Positions 46,001 to 61,400 are shown, numbered from the stretch's first letter. The stretch: DNA of 64,000 bases from Aquila chrysaetos chrysaetos (GCF_900496995.4 NC_044012.1:26735606-26799605); one strand, 5' to 3'. Program-made: numbers and translations. The notes: generated from the letters alone by a model not told the origin.

Positions 46001-49000
46001 TGGGGACAGTAGCTTCAATATCCCCTTAACATCCCATCCCAGGGGAACAGAACAGACACAGCCTTGGACCAAACACCAAGCACAGTTCCCACCTGAGCAC
46101 ACATGATGATGAGGTCCGTGTTTGTCCTCAGCCAGTCCAGGAACACCTTGACAGTGAGAAGCAGCCCTTCGTTGGTCACAATCTCTAGCTTCTCCTGAAG
46201 GGACCGCTCATTCCTGCAGGATTTGTTACTTGAAATGCTTTCTTCAGAGTCAGACACATCATCTGGAAAAGGAAGGCAAAAGCAGGATGGCAGGCATTAA
46301 ACCCCTTGAGAAGTCAAGCCCTACTGGTATGAGAACAGCACTGGCTTGGTAAGAGTTGAATTGAACTTATCAGTGCCTCCATACATCCTCACAAAACCAG
46401 TTCCCTGTCCCCTATGCTGCTGATAAGAGTGTATCACTGTTGCATTTTCTTCTTCGTTGGGAGAAGATTGCTAAAATCTCCCTGTGAAGGTTTGACAATG
46501 CCTTAAGCCCTGCAGCAGCCTCTGAGATGCTCACTAACAGAGCAGGGGGAAGCAGCATGTGCCGGCACAAGGACCTTATCATTTACTGCAGAGAACAGGG
46601 TCAGCAATCACTGTTTAGGTCAACGTGCACCAATCTTCAGGCTATGCAAGAGAAGAAAATGGTAGGGCTATTTTATGACCCAGGGTCCAAGTGATTTTAA
46701 ATACTGAATATGCTTTGCGGTAATTCTACAGAGCTGAGGATCTCAAAGCCACTGCCAATGAAATTGCACGCTAGCTACATGAGTGACCCGAGGTCAAGGT
46801 AGCAGCAAGCCAGGAATGAACGATGCATTTTACTACAGTCCCTTATCTATCTGGACTTGTGCAAACCATTTGACATTGTCCCACACAACATCCTTGTCTC
46901 TAAATTAGAGAGACATGGATTTGACAGATGGACCACTCAGTGGATAAGGAACTGGCTGGATGGTTGCACTCAAAGACTTGTGGTCAATGGCTCGATGTCC
47001 AAGTGGAGACCTGTGATGAGTGGTGTTCCTCAGGGGCTGGTATTGGGACCGGCACTGTTTAACATCTTTGTTGGCGACATGGACAGCGGGATTGAGCGCA
47101 CCCTCAGCAAGTTTGCCGACAACACCAAGCTCTGTGGTGTGGTTGACACGCTGAGGGAAGGGATGCCATCCAGAGGGACCCTGACAGGCTTGAGAGGTGG
47201 GCCTGTGCGAACCTCATGAAGTTCAACAAGGCCAAGTGCAAGGTCCTGCACATGGGTCGGGCAATCCAAGCACAAATACAGGCTGGGCAATGAGTGGATT
47301 GAGAGCAGCCTGGAGCAGAAGGACTTGGGAGTGTTGGTTGATGAGAAGCTCAACATGACTCGGTGATGTGTGTTTGCAGCCCAGAAAGCCAACCGTATCA
47401 TGGGCTGCATCAAAAGAAGTGTGACCAGCAGGTTGAGGCATGCAATTCTCCCCATCTACTCCTCTCGTGAGACCCCACTTCGAGTACTGTGTTCAGCTCT
47501 GGGGCCCCCCCAACATAAGAAGGACATGGACCTGTTGGAATGAGTCCAGAGGAGGGCCATGAAGACGATCAGAGGGCTGGAGCACCTCTCCTATGAAGTC
47601 AGGCTGAGAGAGCTGGGGTTATTCAGCCTGGAGAAAAGAAGGCTCCAGGAAGACCTTACAGCAGCCTTCCACTACCTAAAGGTGGCCTACAAGAAAGCTG
47701 GAGAGGGACTTTTTACAAGGGCATGTAATGATAGGACAAGGAGTAATGGCTTTAAACTGAAAGAGGGTAGATTTAGATTAGATGTGAGGAAGAAGTTCTT
47801 CACAGCGAGGGTGGTGAGGCACTGGAACAGATTGCCCAGAGAGGCTGTGGATGCCCCCTCTCTGTAAAGTGTTCAAGGCTAGGTTGGACAGGGCTTCTTT
47901 GAGCAGCCTGGTCTAGTGGAAGGTGTCCCTGCCCATGGCAGGGGGGTTGGAACTAGATGATCTTTAAGTTCCCTTCCAACCCAAACCATGCTATGATTCT
48001 ATGATTTTAATTGCACCGTCATTTCTGCCTATTAGCACAGCAATTATCATTCAATAAACCCTCAGGATCAAAAGGGAGGAAGTAACTTATTCAGAAACCA
48101 CCCCTGATAGAGTGTTAAGACCACTAAATAGCTCAAGTTTCGAAACAGCACAGCTGAAGCAAGGAGAGCTCAAAGCTCAAAATCACATGGGTTAATTCAT
48201 TCAACCTGGCTCAATCAACCTCTCATTTTCTACATCTATAAAGGTATCATGGCCACACTTTTCAAATACGTTCCTGGAGCTGCAGCATCTGGGTAACCCA
48301 TTGAAAGAAAATGTTAAACAGACCAAAAAACATTTGTTTCTTCCTTAACCCTCACCTCTTTCAAGTGGCTATGAAGCAATGCCGGGAGCCAGTAAACATT
48401 AACATGATCTAATACTCCCACTTCAAATCCTGGCCCAGGCAAAGCCTGAATCTTGCCAGTCTGCAGGCCCATTGAATTTGGCAGCATGATGCAAAAATGT
48501 TTCTTTGCTCCAGGGAAGCTGGGAGGAATGACAAACAAGACCGAACAGGCCCATGTGGTTTTATCTGAAATACAAACAACTCCCTGTAGTGCATCACATC
48601 TCCCTTTCAAGCTGTTTTTTCCCAGAACATTACTCAGTTGTGTAAGTTGCATGGTAATAGAGACATTGCAGCTCCACCTGCTGTGCATCTGCAGTTTGGT
48701 TCAACCCTGAGCACTCAGCAAGCCAGTGTTCAGAAGGTCACAGAAAGAGGCCCTCAACTCCTCTCGCATGCACCTAGGTCACATCTTACAGACAAGCTCC
48801 TATGAGAGCTTTGCAGAGTTGACAATCTGCCATCTCATGGAGAACTTCCTGGACTGCATCTGCACTGTCCATCACCAGAAGCACTAGTAAGTGTCTGATT
48901 ACAGAGATTTCACATGGGAAAAAGGAATACAATCCAAATTTTTAATACCTGCTGGAATTATCTTCTGTATTATCAGAGCTGCTCAGCATTTAGCTGGTTG

Positions 49001-52000
49001 AGCAGAACAATAGATAACCCTGACCAGCTGCAGGTGTTTCCTTTGCTCAGCACACATATTCCTGGATGTCAGGCAGTAAGAGTAAAGCTCCTTCAGGAAA
49101 CACCCAGCCCAACACCTGCCCAGTACTTGGGCAACCTGCTCTTCCAAACCTGGCCGAAGGAGAACTTGCACCATGAGAAGGGGTGGGTTTTAGCAAACAG
49201 ACTCCTACAGCTTGCAGTTTTCTACACAGAACTGCAACAACAAATATTTTGAACGAGGTCACTGATCCTTACCTTGCTCCACCAAGCTGGGCTTCTCCAG
49301 ATCTCCATTGACACATGGCTTACTTTCTATTCCATCCTTCAAGATGGGTGGTTCACTGTTCGGTTTCAGAAGGATGTTGCTGAAAGTGGGAGCCAAGCGA
49401 AAGCAGCGTTTGGTCTGAAACAGCTGGGTGGACATGGCCTGGAGATTACTGGCTATGCTTGCGTCATTAGTGCTCAGGGAAGCTGGCCCATTGACTGCTG
49501 GATCCGGAGCCTCAGTTTTAGAGATGCTTGGGCCCTTGGAGTCCCCCAGCCCACTGCCATCCACACAGTTTTTTAAGGCTTCTTTGGGCCCGCTTTTGCC
49601 TTGGCCGCTTCCATCCTCACCTGGCTCATCCTCCATGTCCTCCAAGTCGGACCGAGATTCTTGGCTGTTCATGTCAGAGTCCGTCTCCACATCAAAAGCA
49701 GCTTCTGCTTCCTCATCACTCTTCTCTGAGCCACTTTCTGAGCCATCACTGCCCTTTATGGAGCCCTGGCTGGAGTCAGAGTCAAAGCCCTCGCTCAGGT
49801 CACTCTCATCCACCTTCTGGGGGTGGCGGCGGCGGCGCAAACAGGAAAGGCGGGAGTATTTCTTGCTTTTCTTGCAGTCATTCTTCCTTTGTTCCTCACT
49901 GGGCTGATGATTGGCCAAGTCAGCTTCAGTTTCCTTCTCAATCGAGTTCAATGGCTCCCGCGGCTCCTGGTCATCTGCAGGCATTTGAAATGAGACCACA
50001 AGTTAAGAAAGTCCCAATGTGTCACACAAGCTGCTTGCCAGCCCTGAGCCTGGGGAAACAGTAGTGCAATTTCAGCCATCACTTCTATTAGTGTCTTTAA
50101 CCAGAGAACAAGTAATGGCAACCCTAGAAGAATGAATCATTTTCTAAAAGGCATCCAGAAAGACTTGGGAAGCCTGGATTCCTACTGTCCAAGCTGTGCT
50201 GCTCCATTATCAGGCAGCCTCAATGCTGAATGCTGCTAGACCAGCACAAAATACACAGTTGAATCTTAAATCTTTTCCCCAGCTTTCTACAGTCTGAGAG
50301 CCAAGTGACCCCCCCAAGCAGGGCAAGGGCACATGCCAGTCAGCTTCATTAAACCAGTCACTCCACCCTGTAACTAGACTGAGTTGACCTAATCCCCTCC
50401 TTGACCAACATGCTCACAGCCTTTCCAGCAGCCCTATGTCACCCTGACAGCTTCAAAACCTATGCAGGGGAAGAGTCATTCATTGATGCTTTTGACCAGG
50501 AAAACTCTAGGCTTGCGCTCTGTGAAATATTACAAATCAACTGTTTGCAGGGGAAAGATTCAGCAGTTTCACTCTCTGCTCAACAGGATCTCCCAGAAGC
50601 TAACCATCTATTTTTGTTTGAGCAGAGATGAGGTATGCTGAGCAGGGCCTCCCTCCCTTAGACACAGCTGTGCCCAGGTGTTTCACCTGAGATCATCTCC
50701 TCAGTGGAGGAGAAGAGAGTCCAGTAAATAACAGCAAATAGAGAGACAGAAGATAAGGAGCACACATTGGGGTAAACAGATGATGAATGAGCTGCCAAGA
50801 GATAGAGAAATATAACTCCTTACAGCAAGGAAAGCAAAATTTTCATCCTGTGATGATTCTGATACTCACAGAGAGCATCTAGAGTGGAGACTCTCTGCAG
50901 ATTACGCATCTTTGGGGATTTCAGCCAGTCAAAGATCAAGATGTCTCTAACACCACTCAGGCACTACACTACAAAACCCATGCCCAGGAGATTTAGGGAA
51001 GAAAAGTAAAAGCCAGCCCTATAGGCAGGCAGCTGGGAAGACCCCACTTATACTGTCTCTGTTCTCTTACCTGTGCCATCACTCTGAAAGGCTGGGACTG
51101 GATTTTCCCCTTCTTCTAGCTCTGCCTGCAGGCGAATATTGACGTGATTTATCAGGTGAGAGAAGAGGGCCAGCGTGAAAGCGATGGCTGCACTGTACTG
51201 CTTTGAACCTGCATGCAATAAGACAGTGTAATGAGGTGGAGGAGACTGACCACTAGTCCAGAACATGAATGCCAATTAAGACAACATCTTCAGCCTAACT
51301 GGACTCCTGAATGTTAATCACTAAATTTCTGAATGGCTGAATAAAGCACTGGTTACCTGCCCTCTTGAGGCTGTGAACACTCATAAGGCAGATGATCACC
51401 ATGCGAAAGATCAGGAGATCAGGAAGGAAGGAGTAGCCACTCTCATACTCTTCTTCATCTTCACTAGTTGAGCTCAGATTAGGAGGAGAGGGCAGGTAGA
51501 ACAAGCACAGGTTGAAATCCTCCAGCACAGACTGGCAGAGAGACGTCAGCTCAGAATCCAAAGAGCTTAACAAAAGGAAGAAATAAACAATTATTATTCA
51601 AGACTCAAGCTCCTGGCAATGGAAACGGAAGCAAAACTGGCAGTTAGGCTATCCTTTAGCACTAGACAGGATGAAGCACCAGGGAATATACTGCAGGCAA
51701 CGACAGCTATGGGAAGCAAATGAAATTAATCAGGTTTTGTTTTCCTCTCCAAAGCTGCTAAATTAAAGACAAATGGTAACCACAGCATCTCCCTTCGAAG
51801 AGATGGGTCACCAAAAAATATATGACTTCTTCCCTCGGAGCTCAGGCAGTAGCCATCAAGATACACAGGGCACTTCAAAGCTAAAGGTAGCAAAAGTTTC
51901 AGATCCACTGCTCAGTTAAAGGATGACAACGCAGCACGCAAACTGGGGACTCAAGTTTTCCTCCTCCCATGTCTCTAACTTGCAGCCCTGTAAGAGTATT

Positions 52001-55000
52001 CCAAAATCCTCTGTAGCTCTTAGCTACTTCAAAGGAAGCACTCACAGTATTCAGTGTAACCGGTGATGGGAGTCTCCTAGTTACAGAATAAACCTGTCTG
52101 CAAAACATCTAGCAAATCCTTTTCAGGGGGCAATGTGCTTGGGAAATGGAAGTAATTTCCAATTTTGTTATGCGCTAAATAAGTGTTAAACGGATATCAA
52201 ATCAGCCTGGAAGTTCCACTCTGGTATAAGTCAGTATCTGAAAGCTAATCCCATACTGGGCTGCATTAGCAACCACACAGCCAGCAGGTTGAGGAAAATT
52301 ATTATCCCTCTCTATTTGGCATTCACAAGATGGCATGTGGAGTACAGCATCCAATCTTGGGGTCCCCAGTACAAAAAAACCCAACCAAACAAAAAGACAC
52401 TGACAAACTGGACTTCGGGGGAATAGAGAACATGACGTATGAGAAGAGGCAAAGAGAACAGAATTTGTTCAGCCTGAAAGAAAGAAGGCTCGGGGGGTAT
52501 AACATTCTGTTTTCAGGTGCCAAATAGGTGGTTACAGAGGACTAAGAAAGACTCCTCTCAGTGGTGCATAGCAAAAGGAAGGGAGGCAATGGGTACAAGC
52601 TGCAGAAAAGGAAAATGAGACTAGATGCAAGGAAAAAAAAATTTCCACAGTGAAGGCAGTCAAACACTGGAAGGGGGACCACAGAAATGTCAGATCTCTG
52701 TCCCTAGATCCATTCAAAACTCAGCTGGATGAAGCTCTGAGCAACCTCATCCGACTTCACATTTTAATCTACCTTCACAGCGGACCCTACTTTGGGGGAG
52801 GACTGGACCCCTAGAAGGTCCCTTCCAACATAAACTATTCCACGATGAGTTTAACTGTAGCCTGTGTATAAGCCCTTTAAAACACCTGCTCTATTTCAAG
52901 CAGTAAGAGGTTTATTTACAATCACCTGAAAGGCTCCTAGCAGAGACAGAGAAAATCCAAGGAAAAAAAAAAAAAAAAAAAAATCACACAGCTGTACAAA
53001 GCTTTCCATTTATTCTAACATGAACAGGTTATGCTATTTGTTTCTCCAAACAAGGTATTTGGTTACAGATTTCCAAATGCAATGAACAGCCCTGCACACA
53101 TACAGACGGTGACTCTTTGCTGTCCTGTCAGCCTAAATCCAGTCCTTGCCAGGAAAAAGCATTTGATGACTGAACAGGGCAAGAAAACACAGAAGGCATA
53201 GTACAGCACAGAGATGAGCTGCAAGGCTCCAGAGTTCAACATTCACTCAGCTACTGGCTTGATTTAGCCAGAGTTGCAAAGTATTTAATCCTTTGGTATT
53301 TCAGCCTCCCTTGGACAACAATCTTCTTCACTCTCCCTGCAAGGTTAGAAGACTAAAGTCTTGGACCTTTTGGCAGAAAGCCTCAGCACAGGCACTGTTG
53401 TCCTATGTGGAACAGTCTCTTCCAATTCTGAATGCCTGCTACTGTGAGTTATCAATAGAAGATATTATCTGCCGTAACCTTACCTGCTCTTTGGCTGCAA
53501 AAGACTCTGCAGGTACATAAAGCTCACCAGCAACCTCTTAATGTCTTTGCCTCTAAAAAGATTGAGAAGAAAACACTGTAAAGCAGGTACCCTGTCACAG
53601 AGATGGAGTAGACTAACAAACCTCTATAAACAGGTAAATCGGGTTTCAATTGAAACCTACATTCTGATGAAACTGGAGAAAAAAAAGACAGCTTATACAC
53701 TTCTAACTTTCACCAATATACCTCAACCGTCACAAACAGTCACCAGCTCCAGGGGAGAGTAAGAAAATCTCTCACCTCAAACTCTACACCTAGCCAACAT
53801 TTAGCTTTTCTCCTGAAATTATGACCTGAGAGATCAAGAATGGGATCTAGACTGGGGCTCTCAAAATTCTGGGAACAGTCACTGCCTCAAATGGGCCATG
53901 TACCAGTTCCCACTTCCCAGAAAGACACTACTCTCAACCCAGAGGATGACACTGGTGGCATTGCAAACCCTCAGCCTGCACCCCTCTCCTTTTCTTTTCC
54001 CTCTTACCGCTTCTTGCTTGGAGACAACTTCCTGGTTTCACATTTCTTCAACTGATGATACATTTTGGCTGCTTTGTCATACAGCCGCTTCAGGTTCCCA
54101 TAGGCACCTTCAAAGGACACTTCAGACTGGATACTGAGATACCAAAATAGAACACATCAAAAGTTATTTTGCCACATTTTATGGCTTTAATTCACTAGAA
54201 AGTTATTCAGGCATCTAAGCATGAAGACAGGTACCTAGTGCTTTTGTTTGAACATGGTGGGATACTTAACTCCCACTGATGTCTTCAAACCCCACTTCAA
54301 GGTGCACCACAGCTCCATCTGCAATGTTTACATACCTTTTCAATTCTGTGCCTTAAGGCTGTGTTCAGATAACTGAATTCCACCTACCTCACTAATCAAG
54401 GTGCCTCACTCAGCACCTCTACTCCCCATCAAACTTGGCTCTCAAGCACAGGCAGAGGGTCTCAGATGAAACCCTGCCCTCCAAGTGCAGCCCTGCACAT
54501 GTATTTTAGTGACCAGCATGATGGTTTGGTTTGACCAAGGCTCGCTCTTTTTAGCAGTCCTGCTCAAGGGTGAAATAAACCCACCTCTCTTCCCCCTCCC
54601 CTGAAACTCATCTGCTAAAAACAGTCAGAAGTCCATAGTAAAAGAGAAAAGAATCTGGCACCAGCAATCACAGTGCACTGATTCTTTGTCCAGGAAGCCA
54701 AGATCTTCACAGACACTCACCAGCGTAAGTAGCAATAGGTAGCTTCCACATTGTAGTATTTGCTCCCTGCCAATGTCCCCAACTGGTTAAAGGGCATGCC
54801 TGTCATGAAAGAGAGGGGCAATGGAATTAACTTACAATTCTCCAATGGCCCTACTAGAAAGCAGATCCTTTCTCTCTGACTACATTTCCACACAGGAGGG
54901 AAGCCAAGAGACACAAAAAGCAGTAAAGCTGCAGTACAAAGGTCTGGACTACTCAATCCTTTTGCCACCCAGGTTCTTATTCTGTCTTATAGTGCTTTTA

Positions 55001-58000
55001 GATCCTCCCCACCTTCCTGCTAGTTAGCTACATAAGAAAGCAGACCATACAGTGCCTCCTCCTCTGCATTGATAATGCCATGGCCTTGACTCTGTATTCC
55101 TCTTGACATAGACATCACCTTATCGGCATTTAAGAGTTCTGTTCCAGCTCACTGTGGTACATAAATTTTTGTCACTTATTGGTATTTGGGATCAGCCTGT
55201 CAAACAACTCAGTGAGAACTCTGCAAAGACAGCACAGAAAAAACATTTTTCTGGAATTGCATACTTTTTAAGATAAGACAGGCCCTCACCTCTTGCCACA
55301 ATGTGTTCTCATAAGGTAGTCACTTCTGAAGGAGAAAGCAGCATGTGAGATTTTTTTGCAGGGGTAAAAAGAGGGAGATGACCAATAATGCTCTGCTTCT
55401 GGCAACAGACAGCTGGATCCTCCCTTAGCCAGACAAGCACAACTCTACCACATTCATGGAATTCTGAGATTCTCGGAGGGTATCATATGAGTAAGCTGAA
55501 GTCATTGGCAAAGAGCACCTTTGTTTTAACTCCTCTCTTTGGCTTGCTAGCAAGAGAGATTCTCAAAGAAGGAAGTAGTTTTAACCAGAGGATAAAACCA
55601 CTCCTCTCTCAGCACCAGGACATAAACCTGACCAGCGTAGTATCACAGAGTATTGTTTTTAGGTTGCAGCAACATGATTTTAACAACTAAAAATTCATGG
55701 TAACTCACTCACCAATTTGTGGTGCAACAGAAAGGGCTTGATAGTAAAACCGCTCAGCCAGCAACTCTGTGTCCACACCTGCCAGTTCATTCTGATAGCG
55801 AGCTGAAAGAAAACCGCACATCAGAAACCAGAAGGCAGTGTCTTCTCTTCCCTTCTGCAGAGAAGCACAGTTTCCCTACAGATTAAAAATACCACAAAAC
55901 TAGAAATACTGGCTAAGTCAACAAATCCATCAAAGAACCGCTCTTGGCAAACACAGAAACGTACAGAGTTTGCCAGGCCCGTTTGAAGCACTTTTATTTT
56001 AACTGCACTATTCCACACATCACAACCCCTGCCACTTCAAGCAAAGGGGATATCCCTCAACACTAGTGGCAGCCTGTAAGCAAAAGTAAGAAATTCTTCT
56101 GCTCCATGTGTTAAGTGCTGATTCATTTATCCTTGAAATAACTCAGAATTGTGCTCCATTTTCCAGTACCTCAAACAGACTATATACTACTATTGCAGAG
56201 CGTGAAATCTAAAGCAAGTCAGTTGACCTAATAAAATACCTGGCTGTGGCTAGACTGGATTTATATTAATTTTTTTTTTTTTTTTTTTTTTTTGTGGACA
56301 ACAGCAGGCATTTTGGAAACCTTAGGTGAAAGCACTGTGAAGAGGTGAGCACGTTTCTCTCCCACCAGTCAGGTAAGTCATTCTTACTACCCCCATAAGG
56401 CATTTATCTGCAATGCCATTTTTAGGCTGATTCATGTGCAATGATAATGCCAAACAGCTTTCAAGAGCTTGAAGGCTGCTGCGTGTCAAGCACATTTACC
56501 CATGCCTCACTTCAAATAGCTGTTTTTCACACAGTTACATGTTTTCTCACTGCCTTCACTCCCACATGTTCACAATCAAGCAAGAAGCTGACACACTTAC
56601 CACACACTTCAGGAGGTCGTGACTGTGGGATAGACATGTCTGCTATAAAAAGGATGACACGCAGCCAGACACAATGACAAAGAATCTGGGGCTTTGCAGT
56701 GGCCTACCACTCTGGATTGATTCACAAAATTGCTTAACAAATCTGATTTTCAGTCACACTTGTGCTGATGACAGTGGCTCCGTAAGGCAACCTTAAAGCA
56801 AGTCTGAACTGAGAAGTCAGCTCACTTTGAGTTTCCTTCACGCTGTCCAAACAACATAAATAAAAGCGAAGACTTCCGTTCTTACACAGCCACAGATACA
56901 GCTGTTTATCAGTAGCAAACTCCTCTACTTGCCCAAAAACAAAGCTTCTGCAAGTTGTAGCAATTCAGTTACCCACAAGGATTTCGGCTTATACCAGTCA
57001 TTGACAAATGTGTCAGAGGGAAACCAGTGTCTGCAAGTAACTATGGCTGGTGACTAACAACGATGGACTCAGCACTGTACAGGCACCATCTTTTTAATGT
57101 ATTAAAGGTTGCCCTGAAAGACGATGCTGTTTCTTACCTAGATCTCCCAGATAAACCAGACATCTGTGACATGCCATCTGTGCCCACTCCATCTCCTTCT
57201 CCGATGCAGACACAGGTTTCTTGCAGCCTACATGAGAAATATGAAATCACATACACCATTGGGTAAAGGCTGCTGGAAAGACACATGAGCAGCCTACACC
57301 TCTGTCTGAGACAACCAACATTTCACCGAATGAAAACAAAGACCACATGGTCAGACCACACTGTTGGCTGCCATCTATAGCATGTTATAGACCAGCACTG
57401 GATCACTCTTGCTGTCAAAATGTGGAAAATAAATGTAGAAAATACACGTAGATGCTGATGCTCACCCACTCCCCCTTCAGTTCCCCGCTGATTAGGGGCA
57501 GTGCATGTCACTGTATCACTAACAGTCACTGAAATGACTGTCACTCAGACTTTGTCTACAAGGTATGCCACAGAGAGCTGGCTCCATTTGCACTCAGATG
57601 AGAGGACAAAGGCCAATTCCTGTCTACAAGCCACGTGATCGTGTTAACATAGCATTGAGTACAAGCTAATAAGGCCTGTCGAGAGGCTGATTTTGTTAGC
57701 ATGGCTAATGAGGCCTTTGGACAGGAGCCGGCACAAATCCCTGGAAGCCAGAACAAAGTCTGAGCACACTTGCACCTGGCAGTAGCATACAATGTGGATG
57801 TACCCTCCCCAACGCTGAAGATGGAAAAAAACTCATTGTCTCAAGACTGAGATCTAGATTTAGGACTGGCCAACCAAAAAGGGAGGAAGATAAGTAAAAC
57901 AAGGAAAAATCAGGACAGCAAATCTGTGTTGTAGACAGAGCAGCTGCAGTCAGTTAGGAAAAACTGCCTCCAGACAAAACTGCCTTTGCATCCAGAGGAG

Positions 58001-58459
58001 GGCAACAAAGCTGGTGAAAGGGTTGGAAGGAATGTCCTATGAGGACCGGCTGAGGCCTTTGGGCCTGTCTAGTTTGGAGAAAAGGAGGCTGAGGGGCGAC
58101 CTCATTGCTCTCTACAGCTTCCCAAGGAGGAAAAGTGGAGAGGGAGATGCTGATCTCTTCTCCCTGGTATCCAGTGATAGGACACATGGGAATGGTTCAA
58201 AGCTGTGTCAAGGTAGGTTTAGGCTGGACATTAGGAAGCATTTTTTTACCTGGAGGGTGGTCAAACACTGAAACGGGCTTCCTAGAGAGGTGGTCGATGC
58301 CCCAAGCCTGTCAGCATTTAAGAGGCATTTGGACAATGCCCTTAATAACATGCTTTAACTTTTGGTCAGCCCCGAATTGGTCAGGCAGTTGGACTAGATG
58401 ATTGTTGTTAGGTCGCTTCCAAGTGAAAGTCTAGTCTATTCTATTTTATACTGAACTTA

Positions 58460-58497
<38 letters not shown>

Positions 58498-61400
58498 GTT
58501 CAGGCAGTGGAAAGTGTCAAAAGCAACAGAGGAAGGCTCCAGGCAGCTGACCTGAACTAACTTAAGCCACCAAACATGACTCAGTTCCTGGGAGGGGCTG
58601 CTGCCGTGCTTCCCAACTCCCCATCAGCACCTTCTCCTCAGCCAGCAGGGCCATGGTTCAGCCAGAGATCAGGAGGCAAAGGCTACTGCGTTCACGCTTC
58701 CTCTCCAGAGAGCACTTACTGCCACTGGACAGACCAGTGTCATGGATTCAGTCTAGGTACAGTCTTCCTGTTGTCAAGGACTTCCACCTTCTGGAGGAGA
58801 AAATTCCCTCAAGCAGGAATCCCAAAGGAAGATTTTTAAGACCAGTCCAGCCTGCAGTCTGAGTTGCTTCCCTCTTGGCTTAGTTTAAAAGAGTGGAAGT
58901 GAAATCTGTAGGCTTAAGTGACCAGTGAGGAATGATTCCCACTTACTAACAGGCATTGTAGGAGTTGCATTATACAAATACATGGCCTTCAAATCTGTGC
59001 CCACATATGTTATTGGACCTATCCTCCTTTCCTTTTTTGCTTTGAATCCTCTTGCTCCCATTTACATAACCATCAAGTTGTGTCCACCCTAATTTGTAGT
59101 TCATATGGGATTCTTACACATCCACTTTTCCGGATATGTAAGGTTGCATCTCTACTATCCAGTTACATACTCATCTACTGCATCCTTTTAGAGAGCCTAA
59201 ACACATTAAGAAATCTGAATAATGGAAGCCTTTCAAATGCAATCACATACCACACGGTACAAACCCACCTGGAATGCGCATTTCAAGAATTTATTAATTC
59301 TGCAGTACTGAGATACATTTCTCAAAGCAACAGTTGCCAGGGACATCTGCCTTTTAAACCGACATTTCAAAGCCGATCATGATACAATCGTCTCCCAGAA
59401 CCAAGAATAGGATACCAGCAACTAAAACATTCTATCGCTAAAGACATACTAACTTCTCATATGCCAGTTTCTGCTGTCCTCCCCCCTGCCAGCTTTAAGA
59501 ACGTCAATTAAACACTTGCTAATACAGTTCACAAAACATATAGAGGCTCCATTTCTCCCCTGGACCCACCCAAACAGAAACATGTGCCTTGAGGCCACAG
59601 AGCACAACCCAGGAGCAAATGTGAGCAAACTATTACAAGTTAATCAAGGACGTGAATCCATACGCAGCCTTGAGCTGTTTCAAGACTGTAAACACTGTTA
59701 TTCTTCCTCCCCTAATAGGTAAGATACCTCAAATTACCCTGCATCTAATGGCATGCACAGAGGCAGTTACCTGAGACAGCTAACATACCTTATTGTGTTA
59801 CAGGAGCTTCCTCATGTTCTCAGTCCAAGATTCAATAGCAGTTTCAAAGCTACACACAGTACAACTAGGAAGTACGTGAAGGGAGCACAGATAAAAGGGG
59901 CACCAAGAGGAGGAACAATATCTTACATCTAGTGAATAGAATGTCCTGACAAAAATATATTGATTTCAAGAACCTATTCCCCCAATGGCCTATTTGTCTG
60001 CTTTAATCAAGCTTCTAAAAACATTCTGTACAGCCAGAAGTGCTCTTCAATTTTCCATAAAAACCTGCCATCACCAAACACTTACTAAAGAATTTCCTAA
60101 CAGCATTTTCTTCCTGTTAGAAACCCTTCTTTCTTCCCTAGTTTAGTATTTAAAAAACCAACAAAACAGTGCCATGGAAAACAGCAGGACAGACACTCTG
60201 TTCTAAACAGACAACTGGCTCATCAGAAAAAAAAAAAGATAATCCCTTAAATGCCAAAACAAAGATGGACTAGTACAAGGGGAAGCCACCTCTCTGGGAT
60301 TCAGGCCTTACCCACTAGTCCAACACACTGAGCACTAACCTATTAAAGGGTCCGTTACATGCGTCCAGTCAATACAGCACTGCAGCTCTAGCTGATAGTG
60401 AGACTGAATGTAGAGGAGAAGGTGCTGGTAAAATCCTATGCCAGCAACTAAGTGAGTCCGGTACGCACACTCCAGAGTGCTACGGCTGTGAATGTGCTGG
60501 AGGGAAGAAAAAAATGAGAATATGTTAATGCAGCCAGGTAACATTTTAGGCTGGCCACCCAAGTAATACCAAGTATGAAGCAAGATAGTGGGTAGCTCAG
60601 CAGTAATTGGTTTTGCACAGTTCTGTACCTCCTCTTGCTCAACAATGTTGTATCTAGTGGTATTTACTAAGGGTCAACATCAAGGAGAAATACTTGCTGC
60701 AACAACAAATAAATAAAATCAAGGTGTCTGGTTAGAGCACCTTAAACACATTCAGACAACCAGATCACCAGGAGAGAGTTTATGGTGTTAGAAAATACAA
60801 GCGTGAATACTGTGAGTATTTTCCAGTGATCAAATCCAGTAAAAACAATCAGCACTGACAAAGCCTCCTATGACCATTGTTCTACATGGTGATACATGTC
60901 TTTTGAAGACGGGAAGACAAAAATTGAGCAAATTATGTTGAAATATCCTCTGCAATAGCAGCGCTCTCAGCAGATCATTAAAGCTTACCTGCCCAGAGCT
61001 AGACAAAAAGTGTATGTTCAGCTCCATGATTAAAATTCAGGAGTGCCTGGCTTCCTGCCCTGTGGTCAGACAACTTCTCCAAGCAAATGAAGCTTTTAAC
61101 TTGGTCTCACCATTGCACAGCCAGAGACTTTCTCATGCCAGAGACATAGATACCTGCCTTTTTATTTGTTTTAATGAGCTGGATAACTTCATAGTAAACT
61201 TTTCTCCAAAGCAGTTCTTCTGCTTTTCTTCCATAATCCACTGGATGCAAGAACATCAGCTTCACACACAACTCCCGCAGCCTGAGATAGACAGCAGAGA
61301 ATTCACATTTAGCTACAGGAGCTTAAAATACAGCTGCCACTACATGAGCACGGAAGAGGAAAATCTGAATTCATTACGATGGATGAGCTAGGCTATCTGG

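Noticed and set aside
58461-58493. A33 run as the tail of a processed pseudogene
   Set aside because: The sequence before it is CR1 and not an mRNA copy.
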